A DNA stretch of 64,000 nt. Source: Mytilisepta virgata (lineage: Eukaryota > Mollusca > Bivalvia > Mytilida > Mytilidae). The stretch is from assembly GCA_028015205.1 (NCBI GenBank), contig CM051519.1:78141539-78205538 (forward strand), written 5' to 3'. Positions 25,701 to 35,700 of this stretch are shown in pieces. The notes beneath the pieces are model-generated. The model saw only the letters and a program-made list of their open reading frames with translations, ran no database searches and had not been told where the DNA came from. Within the stretch, counting starts at the first letter, position 1. Each line of letters opens with the position of its first letter. The position numbers and the translations under genes were made by a program.

Positions 25701-28700
25701 TTTTTCTAACAAGTATAAAATGAATTGATCCCTTGATTTCATTGTATGAAGTTCAAGATTTTTTGGTCAATTCGCATCACGAATCCCGTCTAGTTGCCAG
25801 CCGTAACTATGACGTCGTGATAAACAACTTGTGTCTCCAGACATTTTTTGTTCAGCATCTGAAGAAGACGGTTGTATCGTCGAATATATATGCGAACTTT
25901 GTGCTTTAAAATATCTTTGAGTAAGTATACAGATAATGAATTCACGTATTAACTTGAGACTTACAAGAAGAATTGAATTGACTCAATTTGAAAAGCTAAT
26001 TTTTCTACAACTCAGTAAATTCATTGTCAAATTAAAGAATAAAATTCCATTTACTTTACAAAAATAAAATACATACATTTCAACCCAAAATGTTTAAATG
26101 CATCTTGGATTTGTTAATTATATTTGCCTCCAATAAAAGATTCCAATTTCAATAAAATTTCTCTTTAGTGATCAGTAAGAAACTAAACTTTTTTTAAGCG
26201 AAATTACAGCTGACAATTTAAGTGAAAGCATGAAAGCACAAAGACCAGACATGTTGATTAAAAGCATGAAAGTGAATTTCATCTGGTAAATTATTTGAAT
26301 ACAATTCTCCTTCCTTTTCTATGGTAATTACAGTCTTAAAGTTTGATGTTTTTGGTTCATTTGTTCAATTAATGCATGCGCATATGCATGTACATTTTCA
26401 ATTTATGACAATAAGATGTATGTATAGTTTAGATATGATAATTAAATTCTGATAAGACTGTAATGAGTTTGTCAGAAAATGAATTATAATAACATGTTTT
26501 CTAATTACAACAATTTCCTTGCATTTACTTAATTCTCTGCTTCCCCATGAAATAAGCAGACAAAACTGCCAATAACGAGGATAAAGGCACTTAAAATACC
26601 TTTTAAATATATATTTTACAAGAAAATTTGTACTAAAATAATTCTATAATTATCCCTGTTAAACAATTCTGTCCAGTAAAACCCACTTATGTATGTAACA
26701 GAGGAAATTTAGTACTGCTTAATCAAATAAATGGACAGACAGCCTAAGAGCTCTAATACTCGATGGAAAGAATTTTAAAGGATCAAATTTAATGGGCCAT
26801 AAATTTCATGTAATGGTTTCAGAGTAAGAGTATATTTCTAATGCCATAAAACCTTATTGTGTAAAATTGAAAAAGTGGAAAATTAAATTTTCTGCCTTTG
26901 GAACTTTTTTATGGTTTTTACTCAATAACTGAATTATCCCTACAACTTAACTTATTTTTTCTGCCTTTTTACGCATAAGTCTAGACCTTCAAAAAAATCT
27001 ATCAGTTATTTAAGCCATATGGTAGCATCGTAATGAAATATACAGTTCCAAATATGGACAACTGATTGACATTGCTAGTGTTTTAATATTATAAGGTATT
27101 TCACATTTGAGAACTTTACATTATACATGTTACACTAAGTAACTTAGTGTAATATTGTTTAAATTGATTTTTCAAATCATAAACTATATATATATATATG
27201 TATATATATGTATATATATGGTTGTACTACAATGTTTTACTTACATTTCATCTTATTATGACTCTAGATCTGGGTTCATGTATTAAACAGTATCACAACC
27301 AATTGAGAGCATTTTCCTACCACAGAGTTTGTATTTTAGAAATTCACTGTGATTATTATAATTGTCAGACAAATTATGCAAGAACTTAAAATTTCTCTGT
27401 CTGTTAGTTTGTGTAATATTTGATGGAATATGAAGATGTAAGGATACAGGGTAATCATCAAAGGGACAAAATCTGTTAAGACTGAACAAAGGAAGAAATT
27501 ATTAAATATCTGGGTGCAGGCTTTTCTCACTGCCTTGAAGACCCATTGGTAGCCTTGAGCTGTTTTCTGCTCTTTGGTCGGGTTGTTGTCTCTTTGACAC
27601 ATTCCCCGTTTCCATTCTCTTTTCTATTAAAATGTTTCCTTTCATGAAGAGAACTGCTCCTATTACATGACAAGCACCAAATATACCCAGAGTCATGGAT
27701 ATCAGCTGGACTTAATGTTATGAGTAAAATTTCCACAGTCCTGTGAATCTCTGAATCTGCAACTGTACTTGATACTGTAAATTCAGAAATTATTGCGATT
27801 TTATCATTTTAGACCAAATATAATTTTAATTTTTGCTATATTGAGAAGAATCCTGCGTCATTCATATAAAAAATTCCAAAATGTGAGTTTAGATTATTGT
27901 GATTACAACCCTGTCACATTTTTTGCAATAATTAAACATCTCAATAATTTCCAAATTTATAGTACATGATTCAATTTACATTGTACAAGTTGAATGTCAA
28001 CTACACTTCCAAAGATCATTGCCATACAAATTCAAAGGCCTTCCGAAAAAGTATTATCAAAATACATGTTTACAGTTTAAAGCCCTGAACACCACAACAA
28101 TTAGCAGACAGCATGACAAGCAAAAAATTGATTTTTCCTGTTGGTCATGCTGACCGAAACTCTTAACTGCTTTATCATTTAATGAAGAAAAATATTGATG
28201 AACCGATAACATTTGACAAAAAGCACAAATGTCTGGTTATTAACAAGTACTTATATGACATCTCCAGATCCATTAGTTAATATGTCAGATACATTGAAAT
28301 ATTTAGGTTTCCCTTCTCTTTTGCTAATTTTCCATTAACAGCTTTTTATAGATTGGATGAAAAACACAGCTGTAGGCAATCCAGTTTTTTTCTCAATAAT
28401 TTTAGATATGGCTAATTTAGAAATAAATGTTTTACATAGACAACAGTACATTGAACCTAAATAACAATACAAAGCCACAAAAAGTCATTATAAAAATGAA
28501 ATATCTGTCTGATACTTGTTTTGGGTGGAGATTTCATATTTTAATCTTTTAACAGTACATGTATGTAAAACATGTATAATATAAATATCCTCTGCCTTTA
28601 AAGTGTAGTCTCTGTCTCTTAAGAACTAGCCTGAACACTTTTATTTTGTATATCAATAAGAGCCTCATAAGAGTCTTCCTTTGAGCAATGGGATTCTAGG

Positions 28701-31700
28701 CAAAGGTCATTTGAGCAAAAGATAAAAATATTAGTGAAAATTTATAATTTCACTGTAATTTAACAGGACATTTGAGTGACAATTTCAATAATTCACTGTA
28801 TTGAAAGATTGAGTTTTAAAATAAATAAATTTTCACTCATAAAAAAGTGTTTCATAACATTTTAATGTTTCATTTTCGACTGAAGATCTAAAATTTATAA
28901 ACTTGTATTTCATTGTTAGCTGAAGATTTCAGACGTTTAAACTTTATATCATTGATATCCAGTGTTTTATGTAGTACATGTGTTAAAGTCCTGCCCCCGT
29001 ACACCCATGATACAATTTAATAAGCTTACAGGTTTAAAGTTTCGCTAACTGAACATGTAAAAATAATGCACATTCTCACAGTTCAGGAAATGTCTTATTT
29101 CATTTAGAAGTTCAAAGTTTCCAATAGATAAAATTTAAATTTGATTACTAACTTGGAAAGATTAGCATTAATTAAGGACAAATTTCAGCATTTTCATTGA
29201 AGAGTGATATTTTTTATTGGGGATTATATAAATCTAATAGTGAATCTATCAGATTTATATAAGTTCATATTCATGCAGTTTTGAGTTTCTCAATTCAGAA
29301 ACCTTTAATTTACAAATCTGGATATTTCCTGAATTGAACTGGGTTGACCTTTAAAGGTTACTTCCGCCATAAAAAAGAATCAAAATGAAAACAACATTAA
29401 ACTTGAAAACATTCAAATTTATTATGTACAGCTAGTCTTGAATGAAATAACTGTACTTCAAATTGATAAATAAAATAAATCCTCCGGTATTTGGAATTCA
29501 ATCCTTCATCAAAATATTTCAAAACAATGTCATGTTTTTTTTTTCAATTTACACACATAATCTAAATTATTCATGGAAACTAAAGGAAATATAATTTCAA
29601 TTGATATATCTGTTTGTAAACCAGGTTTTATATATAGTTAGTTTTTATAAATATTTAATTGAATATAATGCATTTTAACGTCAATATCATGTATATATTA
29701 AGTTTTGTCCTATACAAGATTTTTGTGGTTTAATGAAAGATAATATTATTGAAAAATTGTAAAATTTTGCTGTCTTCCCTTTTAAAGAATAGATGTATCA
29801 GTCAGACAGATCCTTCTTGATTTTTTGTATCACAAGGATATTTTGGGCAAAAAATATGGAAATTAATTTTTACTTATAATATCTTTAAATAAGCCGCACC
29901 CTGAAAATTTACTTTATAGATAATTATTCAAATGAAATGCTTCATTTTAAAAAAAAAATTGTCAATTTTGGAATAAACCTTAAAATTTCAAAAATGTAGT
30001 TAACCATTAACATGATTAATGTTTTTTTGTACTTTGTTATTTAAACTTCATCATTAACAGACCAAAATATCAAATTTGATGAATTCAATTTCTAATTAAA
30101 TATGACCATGAATGGTAAACCTTTTAAGATTTTACATGTAAATGTATAAATATAATGCACTTTAAAAGGGAAGTAAATCATGTAAATAATGCATCAGTTA
30201 CGTCCATGTATATCATAAAAACTTGCTACAATATTGTCTCTATCGGTTCACTTGCAATATGTTGCTCCATTTATTAAAAAGTCACTTATACTGAGAAAAG
30301 TGGAAAAATAATTGCATGGTTCACCACAGACAATATATTGTCAGATTCACATATAGAGTCATATAGGTTTCATATATATATATATTTTTTTTTTCTTATT
30401 ATGAATGTTGTATTGTACTCTATATGTTTGTACATATATATGCTTTCAACCCTTAGGGGTTCAATTCTAAATAAAGATTATCATAATTGAGAAATAATTC
30501 ATGGTGGCTTCAAAATATCCTGATTTTACAATTAGTGACAACAAGTGGTAAAATATTGGTATAATATCACCTACACATAGAAAAATCAATTTTAAGCCAC
30601 CGTGAGTAACTTTTATTCTAATATTTCTATGACATTTAGAAACACAGCAACATAGGTTACACAGACACGAAGACACCATTACACAATGCAAATTATACTA
30701 TGACGTTGCCAAACAAGCCGTCTGTGACGTTGGAATCAAAATATCCATTCCATATTTGTTTGAAGCGGATCATATTAGAATCCCCAATATCCTACTATAT
30801 TAGAATCCTCAATATCTCACTATAAAAAAGTCAAAATCGAAAAAGTAATTTTACTTGTACTATACAATTTACTACATGTGTAGTACTAATATTTTTTTGT
30901 TTGTTTAATATTTCATGCTATCAGCATTCTTGTAATTTCAAAACGTCATTGACTCTTTTTCAGTAACATACACACATAAAGAAAGTGTCATTTAAAAGTA
31001 TGTAAGTAACTTTTCTTTTACTTATTTAATATTGGTAAACATAAAATGTACATAGATCTCCTGATGATAAAAGAATCAAAATTCCCTGGTGACTAAGCAT
31101 GCAATCTGATATGTGGAGAATTTACTTTTGAAAAGTTTTTAACCAACAGGTACATAAATTAAATGAAAGATTTAATATTAATTTTGACTTTAATGTAGTG
31201 GTCAAATAAGATTATAGGTATGTTATGTTTGGTACCTGACAAACTTTTAAGATATAATTTTCTTCTAAAGAAGGACTCTAAACAAGCAAATTTTCCAAAG
31301 TGCAGTATAAGGCCAAATAAAACTATGTGTGTTAACAGTTCTCTACTGAACCTACATAAGTTTTTATTGAAATTTTAAGAGAAGCACCTTTAAAAATAAA
31401 AAAATTCTCCCGATACATATATATGACAAGGTAAAATATTAAGCAAAATTTAAAAAAAAAAAATATCTGCCTACCACAATGATATTTTTATATATAGCAT
31501 GAAACTTTTACTACCCTAATTTTTAAAGACATCACACTTTAAACATTGAATATTTATTTAATTACTGCACCCAGAGAACGTGCTACTCTCCAAAATGTTG
31601 GCACTAAAATTTTGAAAATCATTAAATTCTACCATGGGAAGATCATCTCTTCAACATACTACATTTTTCTAAAATTTCATGTTAATATGTAAAAGCATTA

Positions 31701-32403
31701 TTGAGTAGTCATAAATCATATGAAAAATTACCAAATTTTTGACAAGGTTCCATAACTCTGGAATGTCAATCTGGAACGCAGAATAACATTATTGATTGGA
31801 AAATTCTTTTCAAACTTTTTTGTGACATAAGTAAAAACATTATCAATTTTTAGTATTGTAATGATATATAAAATATAATTATTAAGACAGTGTTCTTATA
31901 ATAAACTTTGTACACACATGTATGCATATCATAAAATTGAACAAGTTCCACTCAGTGCAATCTCTTGAAAATTTTAATAAAACAATGGAGATCACAATGT
32001 TCAATGACATGATCTGTGCCTTAACAGCTTTTCAATCAGTAACAGAAACAGAGAATTCATGTATTAACTGGATTTTATTTAATATGCTGATTAACTGAAA
32101 CTCTCAACAAAAGCTGACCAAGAACAGCTGTTCAGAAGAACAAATAAATAAATTAAATGATATATAATGATAAAAAAAATATAATTGAAAAAAAATAATA
32201 AAATAAATCCAAGACTGTATTTTGACTATACTATAACTAATACCAAGATATATTTTATTCTTACCTGTAAGTGCCCGAATTCTTTGTTGGTCGTATGAAG
32301 ACTTCTCCAATCTGTGAATAATCAACAGGTATCCGGTGTATAACGAAACAACGAAGTATGAACTCAGAATTAAAATTACTGCTAGTTTACAATTCAGCCT
32401 CAT
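1614..32403 (-). CDS. RXYLT1: RXYLT1 (TMEM5)-like ribitol-5-phosphate xylosyltransferase, 5' part (3 coding exons)
   Basis: Family knowledge: RXYLT1 is a Golgi type II membrane enzyme that adds xylose to ribitol phosphate on the O-mannosyl glycan of alpha-dystroglycan. Seen here: three minus-strand exons, 32403-32265, 22334-22077 and 1713-1614, joined by GT/AG introns whose phases fit (1, then 1, ending in phase 2). The translation starts MRLNCK, followed by a membrane segment at about residues 7-29. It continues through an acidic stem with GWNPWGEE, then VDIWSIAAIG joined across intron 2 to GQYLWEHILGG. These match the known order WNPW ... IWGKAAIG-LYLWEHI in vertebrate TMEM5. The remaining catalytic exons are not in the window and should lie beyond the left edge. 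The gene is head-to-head with THUMPD3. Intron 1 (about 9.9 kb) and intron 2 (about 20.4 kb) are filled with mobile DNA. Identity is fairly sure from motif order, but no alignment was run. Confidence 0.85.
2574..2828 (+). CDS. Unrecognised 84-codon ORF inside the hAT-like element
   Basis: The ORF runs MDVLQKIQTTTYIKIR ... GKRKKHTLKIKMRKRK; its last codons fall in the element's repeat motif. A TTTTGCAG just after the ATG resembles a splice acceptor, so the coding-like part (KIQTTTY onward) might be a captured host exon. I recognise no family. A partial second copy sits in the downstream 231-bp duplication. It may be non-coding. Confidence 0.2.
   Translation: MDVLQKIQTTTYIKIRSLSAIAPVRKNDREQIEFVSKQFVKYGREDITRLDFIKLVSTSGEQGATCLPGKRKKHTLKIKMRKRK
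2717..3172. repeat. 231-bp tandem duplication within the hAT-like element
   Basis: Two copies start with GAGGTTAGACTTC at 2717 and 2948 and differ at only a few positions, for example GGGAGC versus GGGGGC. Both end with the element's terminal sequence ACGCCGAAAAT, so the right terminus itself was duplicated. Confidence 0.8.
3182..7635. other. RXYLT1 intron 2 sequence with no recognised gene
   Basis: AT-rich non-coding DNA; every open frame is short and lacks splice or homology support. At 3232-3450 there is a degenerate stretch (GAGGATTATCTCC, later AATGTGCACATCTT) that resembles 52510-52690, so it is probably an old dispersed repeat. Confidence 0.6.
7640..7735. repeat. Tandem repeat, 2 copies of about 48 bp
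   Basis: The segment with ATCAAAAGATGGCAAAATAA and GGTGAGCTTAAAAAACAAA occurs twice in direct succession with few differences. It lies in RXYLT1 intron 2. Confidence 0.75.
8292..8396. repeat. Tandem repeat, 3 copies of 35 bp
   Basis: Three consecutive 35-bp units begin AAGTGAAGRGATGAGAYCTC and end in TTAATTCTGC, at 8292, 8327 and 8362. Each contains the palindrome GAGATCTC (GAGACCTC in the third). Confidence 0.9.
9691..9820. repeat. Tandem repeat, 2 copies of 65 bp
   Basis: CAACTTCAATGAGATT begins units at 9691 and 9756. Both continue through TTTTCCAAGGTTGATAG and CCTTTTGTTATTTTT with a few substitutions. Confidence 0.85.
9821..11931. other. RXYLT1 intron 2 sequence with no recognised gene
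   Basis: AT-rich non-coding DNA with a short (TA)n run near 10227-10245. The minus-strand open frames here have no homology or splice support that I can see. Confidence 0.6.
11932..12829 (+). mobile_element. Pearl-like tandem-core element, copy 1
   Basis: Starts AAACTAGAGGCTCCCAGAGG with a short hairpin and TCACCTGG. It ends AGCTCACATGGCCC ... GGGCCAGGTGAGCT, a terminal hairpin, followed by AAAAA. The core is about five units of 160-168 bp containing AAGGACCATTG, TTCCAATTGGC, TGGTTTCAGA, CCCATAGGGTCCTA and GGCGGCCATCTTGG. Bivalve genomes carry many such tandem-core elements ('pearl' family, often regarded as Helitron-like); that assignment is from memory. No transposase is encoded. Confidence 0.7.
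12830..13452. other. Intron 2 sequence between two pearl-like elements
   Basis: Mixed-composition non-coding DNA including GGCTTCGGGGTCATCCATAA and a matching complement-like TTATGGATGAGCCC near 13300. This may be an old repeat remnant. No gene seen. Confidence 0.5.
15460..15735. repeat. Low-complexity poly-C / poly-A cluster in E0
   Basis: Repeated runs of 10-15 C and up to 18 A alternate with short TTTACCCC or AATTTAC spacers. Open frames through it are composition artefacts. Confidence 0.85.
16351..16872. repeat. Two 261-bp tandem repeat units in E0
   Basis: TTTTGGACCCCGATTTGGAC begins both units, at about 16351 and 16612. Each holds two diverged half-units of about 130 bp with ATATCAAAGAACCCCAA. 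The copies are nearly identical, which creates matching false ORFs on the minus strand. Confidence 0.85.
16885..17345. repeat. Three 160-bp tandem repeat units in E0
   Basis: Units at exactly 160-bp spacing contain AAACTGTTGGGACCAAAACT, CCTTCCTTTTGTGGTCATAA and TATACTAAAGTTATTGTGC. Shorter arrays of the same unit occur in E1 (42325-42610) and, inverted, in E2 (43300-43790). Confidence 0.9.
17673..21887. other. RXYLT1 intron 2 sequence with no recognised feature
   Basis: About 4.2 kb of AT-rich non-coding DNA with no clear repeat structure, splice-supported exon or long open frame. It is likely the least disturbed part of the intron. Confidence 0.6.
21888..22076. repeat. GTAATC/GATTAC-rich repeat beside RXYLT1 exon 2
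   Basis: At least ten GTAAT/ATTAC motifs in both orientations (GTAATCAG, TGTAATCAATTACA, GTAATCATGATTACA) occur within 190 bases. The stretch ends directly at the exon 2 donor. A second cluster lies at 49375-49770. Similar GTAATC-palindromic repeats are known as small DNA elements in other animals. Confidence 0.6.
22077..22334 (-). CDS. RXYLT1: RXYLT1-like coding exon 2
   Basis: This 258-base exon begins after a TATAG acceptor and completes a GAA codon with the G left by exon 1. It encodes an acidic stem with ITEEDDNGWNPWGEE, then VDIWSIAAI at the start of the catalytic region, and ends before a GTAATT donor at 22076 in phase 1. The residues match the WNPW and IWGKAAIG landmarks of RXYLT1; here SI replaces the usual GK. 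Confidence 0.85.
22609..22620. repeat. Target-site duplication of the Penelope-like element, left
   Basis: TATCTTTGAGTA here is repeated exactly at 25912-25923 on the other side of the element. Confidence 0.8.
22659..23347 (-). repeat. Left arm of 689-bp inverted repeat of the Penelope-like element
   Basis: This is the reverse complement of 25226-25914 and includes the last 149 endonuclease codons, with no amino-acid difference apparent between the two copies. The inner boundary is at TGTACA; the outer boundary at ATATTTTAAAGC. Confidence 0.9.
22873..23325 (-). pseudogene. Detached GIY-YIG endonuclease domain copy
   Basis: This minus-strand frame of 150 codons equals the C-terminal 149 residues of the main element protein. 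It keeps the cysteine cluster NGCGRNCVTC, the core VVYAVYC ... YVGET, and LKDRIQNH. It lacks any reverse transcriptase, so it is a structural duplicate within the inverted repeat rather than a gene of its own. Confidence 0.8.
23331..25700 (+). pseudogene. Penelope-like reverse transcriptase / GIY-YIG protein frame, one internal stop
   Basis: One reading frame of 790 codons is broken only by TGA at 23877-23879, splitting it into 182 and 596 residues. The N-terminal part has LVFNLSKKKLT and GLKFIPT, typical of the Penelope N-terminus. The part after the stop opens with PCDKGSG, then PKMHK, motif A FCMDVKSLYPSVP (about residues 135-147 of the second part), GTAIGSRLGMNYA (about 198-210) and YVDD (235-238). 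The cysteine cluster CGRNCVTC and the GIY-YIG domain (about 500-530, with YVGET and R525) close it. The first codons lie in the left inverted-repeat arm, so the natural start may be lost. The TGA may be a CpG decay product. Confidence 0.85.
25226..25914 (+). repeat. Right arm of 689-bp inverted repeat of the Penelope-like element
   Basis: This is the direct-orientation copy: the endonuclease end plus about 210 bases of 3' flank, ending GTGCTTTAAAATAT at the target-site duplication. Confidence 0.9.
25924..32264. other. RXYLT1 intron 1 sequence with no recognised gene
   Basis: Mostly AT-rich unique-looking DNA. It holds a (TA)n-type microsatellite at 27186-27222, a small inverted-repeat element at 27773-27964, a short hairpin near 29225-29260, and a retroelement-like 3' tail at about 30437-30480 (CTTAGGGGTTC then AATAAAGATTATC). 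No splice-supported exon was found. Confidence 0.55.
27773..27964. mobile_element. Small TA-flanked inverted-repeat element, family M, copy 1
   Basis: Left end TACTGTAAATTCAGAAATTA TTGCG; right end, read inward, TACTATAAATTTGGAAATTA TTGAG. The 192-bp element has terminal inverted repeats of about 27 bp bounded by TA, as in Tc1/mariner-type miniature elements. Copies 2 and 3 are at 36530 and 63462. Confidence 0.7.
32265..32403 (-). CDS. RXYLT1: RXYLT1-like coding exon 1
   Basis: Encodes 46 residues plus one base. The start was set at the ATG giving MRLNCK, because the family starts MRL; an in-frame ATG 24 bases upstream (MFEPDGSE) is also open. A hydrophobic segment, roughly residues 7-29, is the signal anchor. 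The exon ends ACAG before a GTAAGA donor at 32264, in phase 1. Confidence 0.82.
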
Positions 32404-32607
32404 CTCGGAGCCATCTGGCTCAAACAAATTTTGTTCACGTCTTTATTTTCACTTTTAACCGAATCATATCGATATTCCCAAATGTGATAATCAAAACGTT
32501 TGAAAGTTTTTCGTACCTGCTTTGTGTATTGATCGCTTCAGACGTGTGGGATTCCCCCGGAAGTACAACGCAAGTGAAAGTTAAGTCATGTGACACTGTC
32601 ATTCAAA
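32404..32607. promoter_or_regulatory. Bidirectional promoter between RXYLT1-like and THUMPD3 genes
   Basis: Only 204 bases separate the two start codons, which point away from each other. The gap is richer in G+C and CpG than its surroundings (TTTTCGTACC, GATCGC, AGACGTGTGG, CCCCCGGAAG, ACAACGC) and holds an ETS-like CCGGAAGT at 32558-32565. No TATA box is evident. Initiation of both transcripts here is inferred from the geometry. Confidence 0.6.
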
Positions 32608-32790
32608 ATGTCTGCACCCACATTGGACACGACAGAAGAAGACAGTGATATTATTTGCGACATAGAAGCTACTGTGAATACCGGTTTTGAGCCGATTGCA
32701 ATAGAAGAGGCAGTTGAGAAACTTAAATGTGTAGTAACAAGTACAAGAGGCAGAATCGTAATGAAAGTCCCATTAAACAAAGTAAAAGAG
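32608..32790 (+). CDS. THUMPD3: THUMPD3 exon 1
   Basis: Start ATG set at 32608 (MSAPTLDTTEEDSD), the only ATG before the conserved TVNTGFEP segment. The exon ends KVKE in phase 0 before donor GTAAAT. Confidence 0.9.
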
Positions 32791-35700
32791 GTAAATTCAG
32801 TTTCCAAATCCCAATATAAACATGCAGTACAATGTTTCTGGGGTAACAGTTTTAAGAAACGAAACAAAATTAAACAGGAATTGTTTCAGTTTTACCTTTT
32901 TTCTTTGGAATTTTAAACTTTTGGATGAAGGGACGAAATTTAAGACTCGTATGTAAAATACTATTACAGGTATTTGTGTGATTGTTTTACAACTACCATA
33001 TGTATAATCGGAAAGACTTCCTTTTGAACCACCCTCAAATGACAGAATAAATAAAGATATACTATGTTGTCGGGTAATTCTGCGCATTCAAATCATTGTC
33101 ATGTTAATGTGCCAAATAGGACGATGTGCAGAATTACCCGAAATGACTGTACATGAATGGGGTTCAAATGGAAGTCTTACTGTATAATCCAATAGGGATT
33201 ACCGTATGTATAAATTATTGATACTTAGTTAGAATTATGTTTAAAATTGTAATGTTGTTAATAAAATTTCATGGCATATATTCAGATCATTTAAGATTCT
33301 CATCAGCAAATATTGAAAAGTTAAATGCAATTACAATTATACACTCAGGTAGAGTCAGGTTTCAATAACTCACTGTATCAGATTCAGTGAACACTCTCCT
33401 TCAACACAATGTCATAGACTAATAATTTTCGCTTGATTAAAAATCGTTTTTGTGAATAGAATATATATATAAAAAATACTGTAATGCATATCCATTTATA
33501 GGTTTTTCACATAGAGCTGACAATCTATTGAGTGTGTGCAATCGTTTCATAGTAAAAATAAAATTCCAACACCACGAATAGTCTCTAAGGGTCATATTCA
33601 TTTATTCTGTCCATCCATCTGCATGCATAGAAGGTACAAGCAAGGTTTGACCGGATAATGTCTTCAGTTTTCAAATTAGAAGGTTTATTATTTGGTGGTA
33701 CACCTATTGAAGGTGCGTATGATACAAGTTATTTTCTTGATGAAATTGGTATTTGTTTTTCCATATAGTTGCTCATACAGCTTTCAAGCAAAAAGTTTTT
33801 ATTTTGCCAGATTTGACTCATATTACATGTACATTTGCATAAGGCTGGGTACCTTTTTGTAGTATTGTCTGTACCTCCATTTTTTCAATTCTTGATTTTT
33901 CTGTTTTATTGAGTTAATAATTAAGAGATAAATACTAGATAATATATGCTAAAAAAGTACATATGATCGAAATAGTCAATAGCAGTAGTGATCAATATAC
34001 AAATTGTATTACTCTCATGATTGACCGGTATTCTCTAACTCTCGAACCGTATGAAAAATTTGATATCATATCATGTACATGTATGTATAAAAGCCTCAGC
34101 TTCTTTAAAAAATATGTAGGTGTATATATTTAAAAAAAAAATAGATAAATCTAGAATTGAAAAAAAGGAGGGGAGTATGGAAAAGGGGTACAAAGAAGGG
34201 TCCTGTCCCCAAGTACCTGTGGTAAAGAGTTCCTCTGTGTTATCTCCTTGATATATTGTAATGAATAAACAAGTACATGTACATCTACAAATAAATGATT
34301 AATTCCACTACGTTACCTTTCTATCAAAGTTCCAGACAATCGTGTTCTTTTCAAAGAAATAAACAAGAAGTAAACATATTTTGTATATTTCAAGAAACGA
34401 AACAGAACCATTTCATTTCTGAAAATAATAAATTACCATTTATACTGCTAAAATGAGAAAAGAAATTGTTTCGTTTTGTTTTGTTGAAATAATGTAACCC
34501 ACCTTTGTGGTCAAATTAAAGACAGTTGACATTCTCTGCCTTTTAAAAAACAATTTTGCAAGAACAAAAACTAGCTATATAACATTTAAATGTCCCAATT
34601 GTGTTGGAGAGGGGAATGTAGCAGAATTAACCAGGGGTTTTTCACAAAATAACTAGTTTTAAAGTAGAAGCATTTCTTTGCTTAGACTTTATTCATGTTC
34701 ATTTGGGGATTAAGGTACTACTTTCATACCATTAACAGAATTAAACCAGGTTTAATAATTTACTGCTATCAGGAAAAAACTACGTCCATGTTTTTCAGGT
34801 GGTGAGTATTTTATCTTCTAAACAGCAGGGTATAAGAGGTAACAGATTGAATCATTAACATTAAACTCACACAGACTTTTGTTTCCCTTTATACATGACT
34901 AAGTCTAATGCCTACTTTGAACATTTGGAATGTCTATTCATTTACTTTAATATTTGGTTTAATTAAAAGCATTGCCATCCTCTTCAGTTGTTAGCCATAG
35001 GTACTATTTCTCCATTATTCAAGTAACATTTTTTTAACATAATAAATGAGCGCATTTCCTTTTTCAAAATCCAAAATAAACTTCACTATACTTTTTGTGT
35101 ATGTTTTAGTAAAAATACAATTTTTCAAGAAAACTTTTATGCATGTACTAGAATGAACATAGAATTTCATACATGCCAAATGATATGCATTAAAAACTTA
35201 TATATAATAATTTTGGGTAATACAAACCATTTTAGTTCCTGTTTGAAAAAATTGCTATATATTTTTTTTTCTTTTGTAGGTTTTAAAATTAGGATGTATA
35301 GATAACTGTTATGTTTTAATGACAAGAGTAGACAATTTTCAGTTCAGTGATGATGAGGTCTGTATAAATGTATATAAAATGGATAGAAGAAATAATTGTT
35401 TAAAGTCTCATAATTTTGGAATTCAAAATGTGTATGATCCATTTGAAATTTATATGAAGGCTCATATTCCCTATTTTCACATGTTGGAGTTGTCTCCCAT
35501 ATGCATGAGTTATCTTTCCTGACAGAGGGTGTTTTGTGTTTAACATGAAGGGAAAAAATTAATTATATTTTTTTATGAAAATATTGAATTAGGGAAAGCT
35601 TTCAACACACATTGACAAATGTGAGAAAATGTATCCAAAAACATGTTGCTATTGTGTATGGAGGATATTGTTTCGATAGAAAAAATATTTTGCACGAAAA

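Larger units (their letters stand above)
22621..25911 (+). mobile_element. Penelope-like retroelement with GIY-YIG endonuclease and inverted terminal copy
   Basis: A 12-bp duplication (TATCTTTGAGTA) flanks the element. It holds a plus-strand frame for reverse transcriptase plus C-terminal GIY-YIG endonuclease (23331-25700). A 689-bp inverted repeat has arms at 22659-23347 and 25226-25914, so the left arm is a reversed copy of the endonuclease end and 3' flank. Inverted partial copies at the 5' side are a known feature of Penelope-like elements. It lies antisense in intron 1 of the RXYLT1-like gene. A single in-frame stop interrupts the frame, and the matching arms suggest recent insertion. 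Confidence 0.88.

Noticed and set aside
32797..33087. Minus-strand ORF overlapping THUMPD3 exon 1 and intron 1
   Set aside because: Runs through a fold-back repeat with no homology; overlaps a well-supported exon only at its edge.
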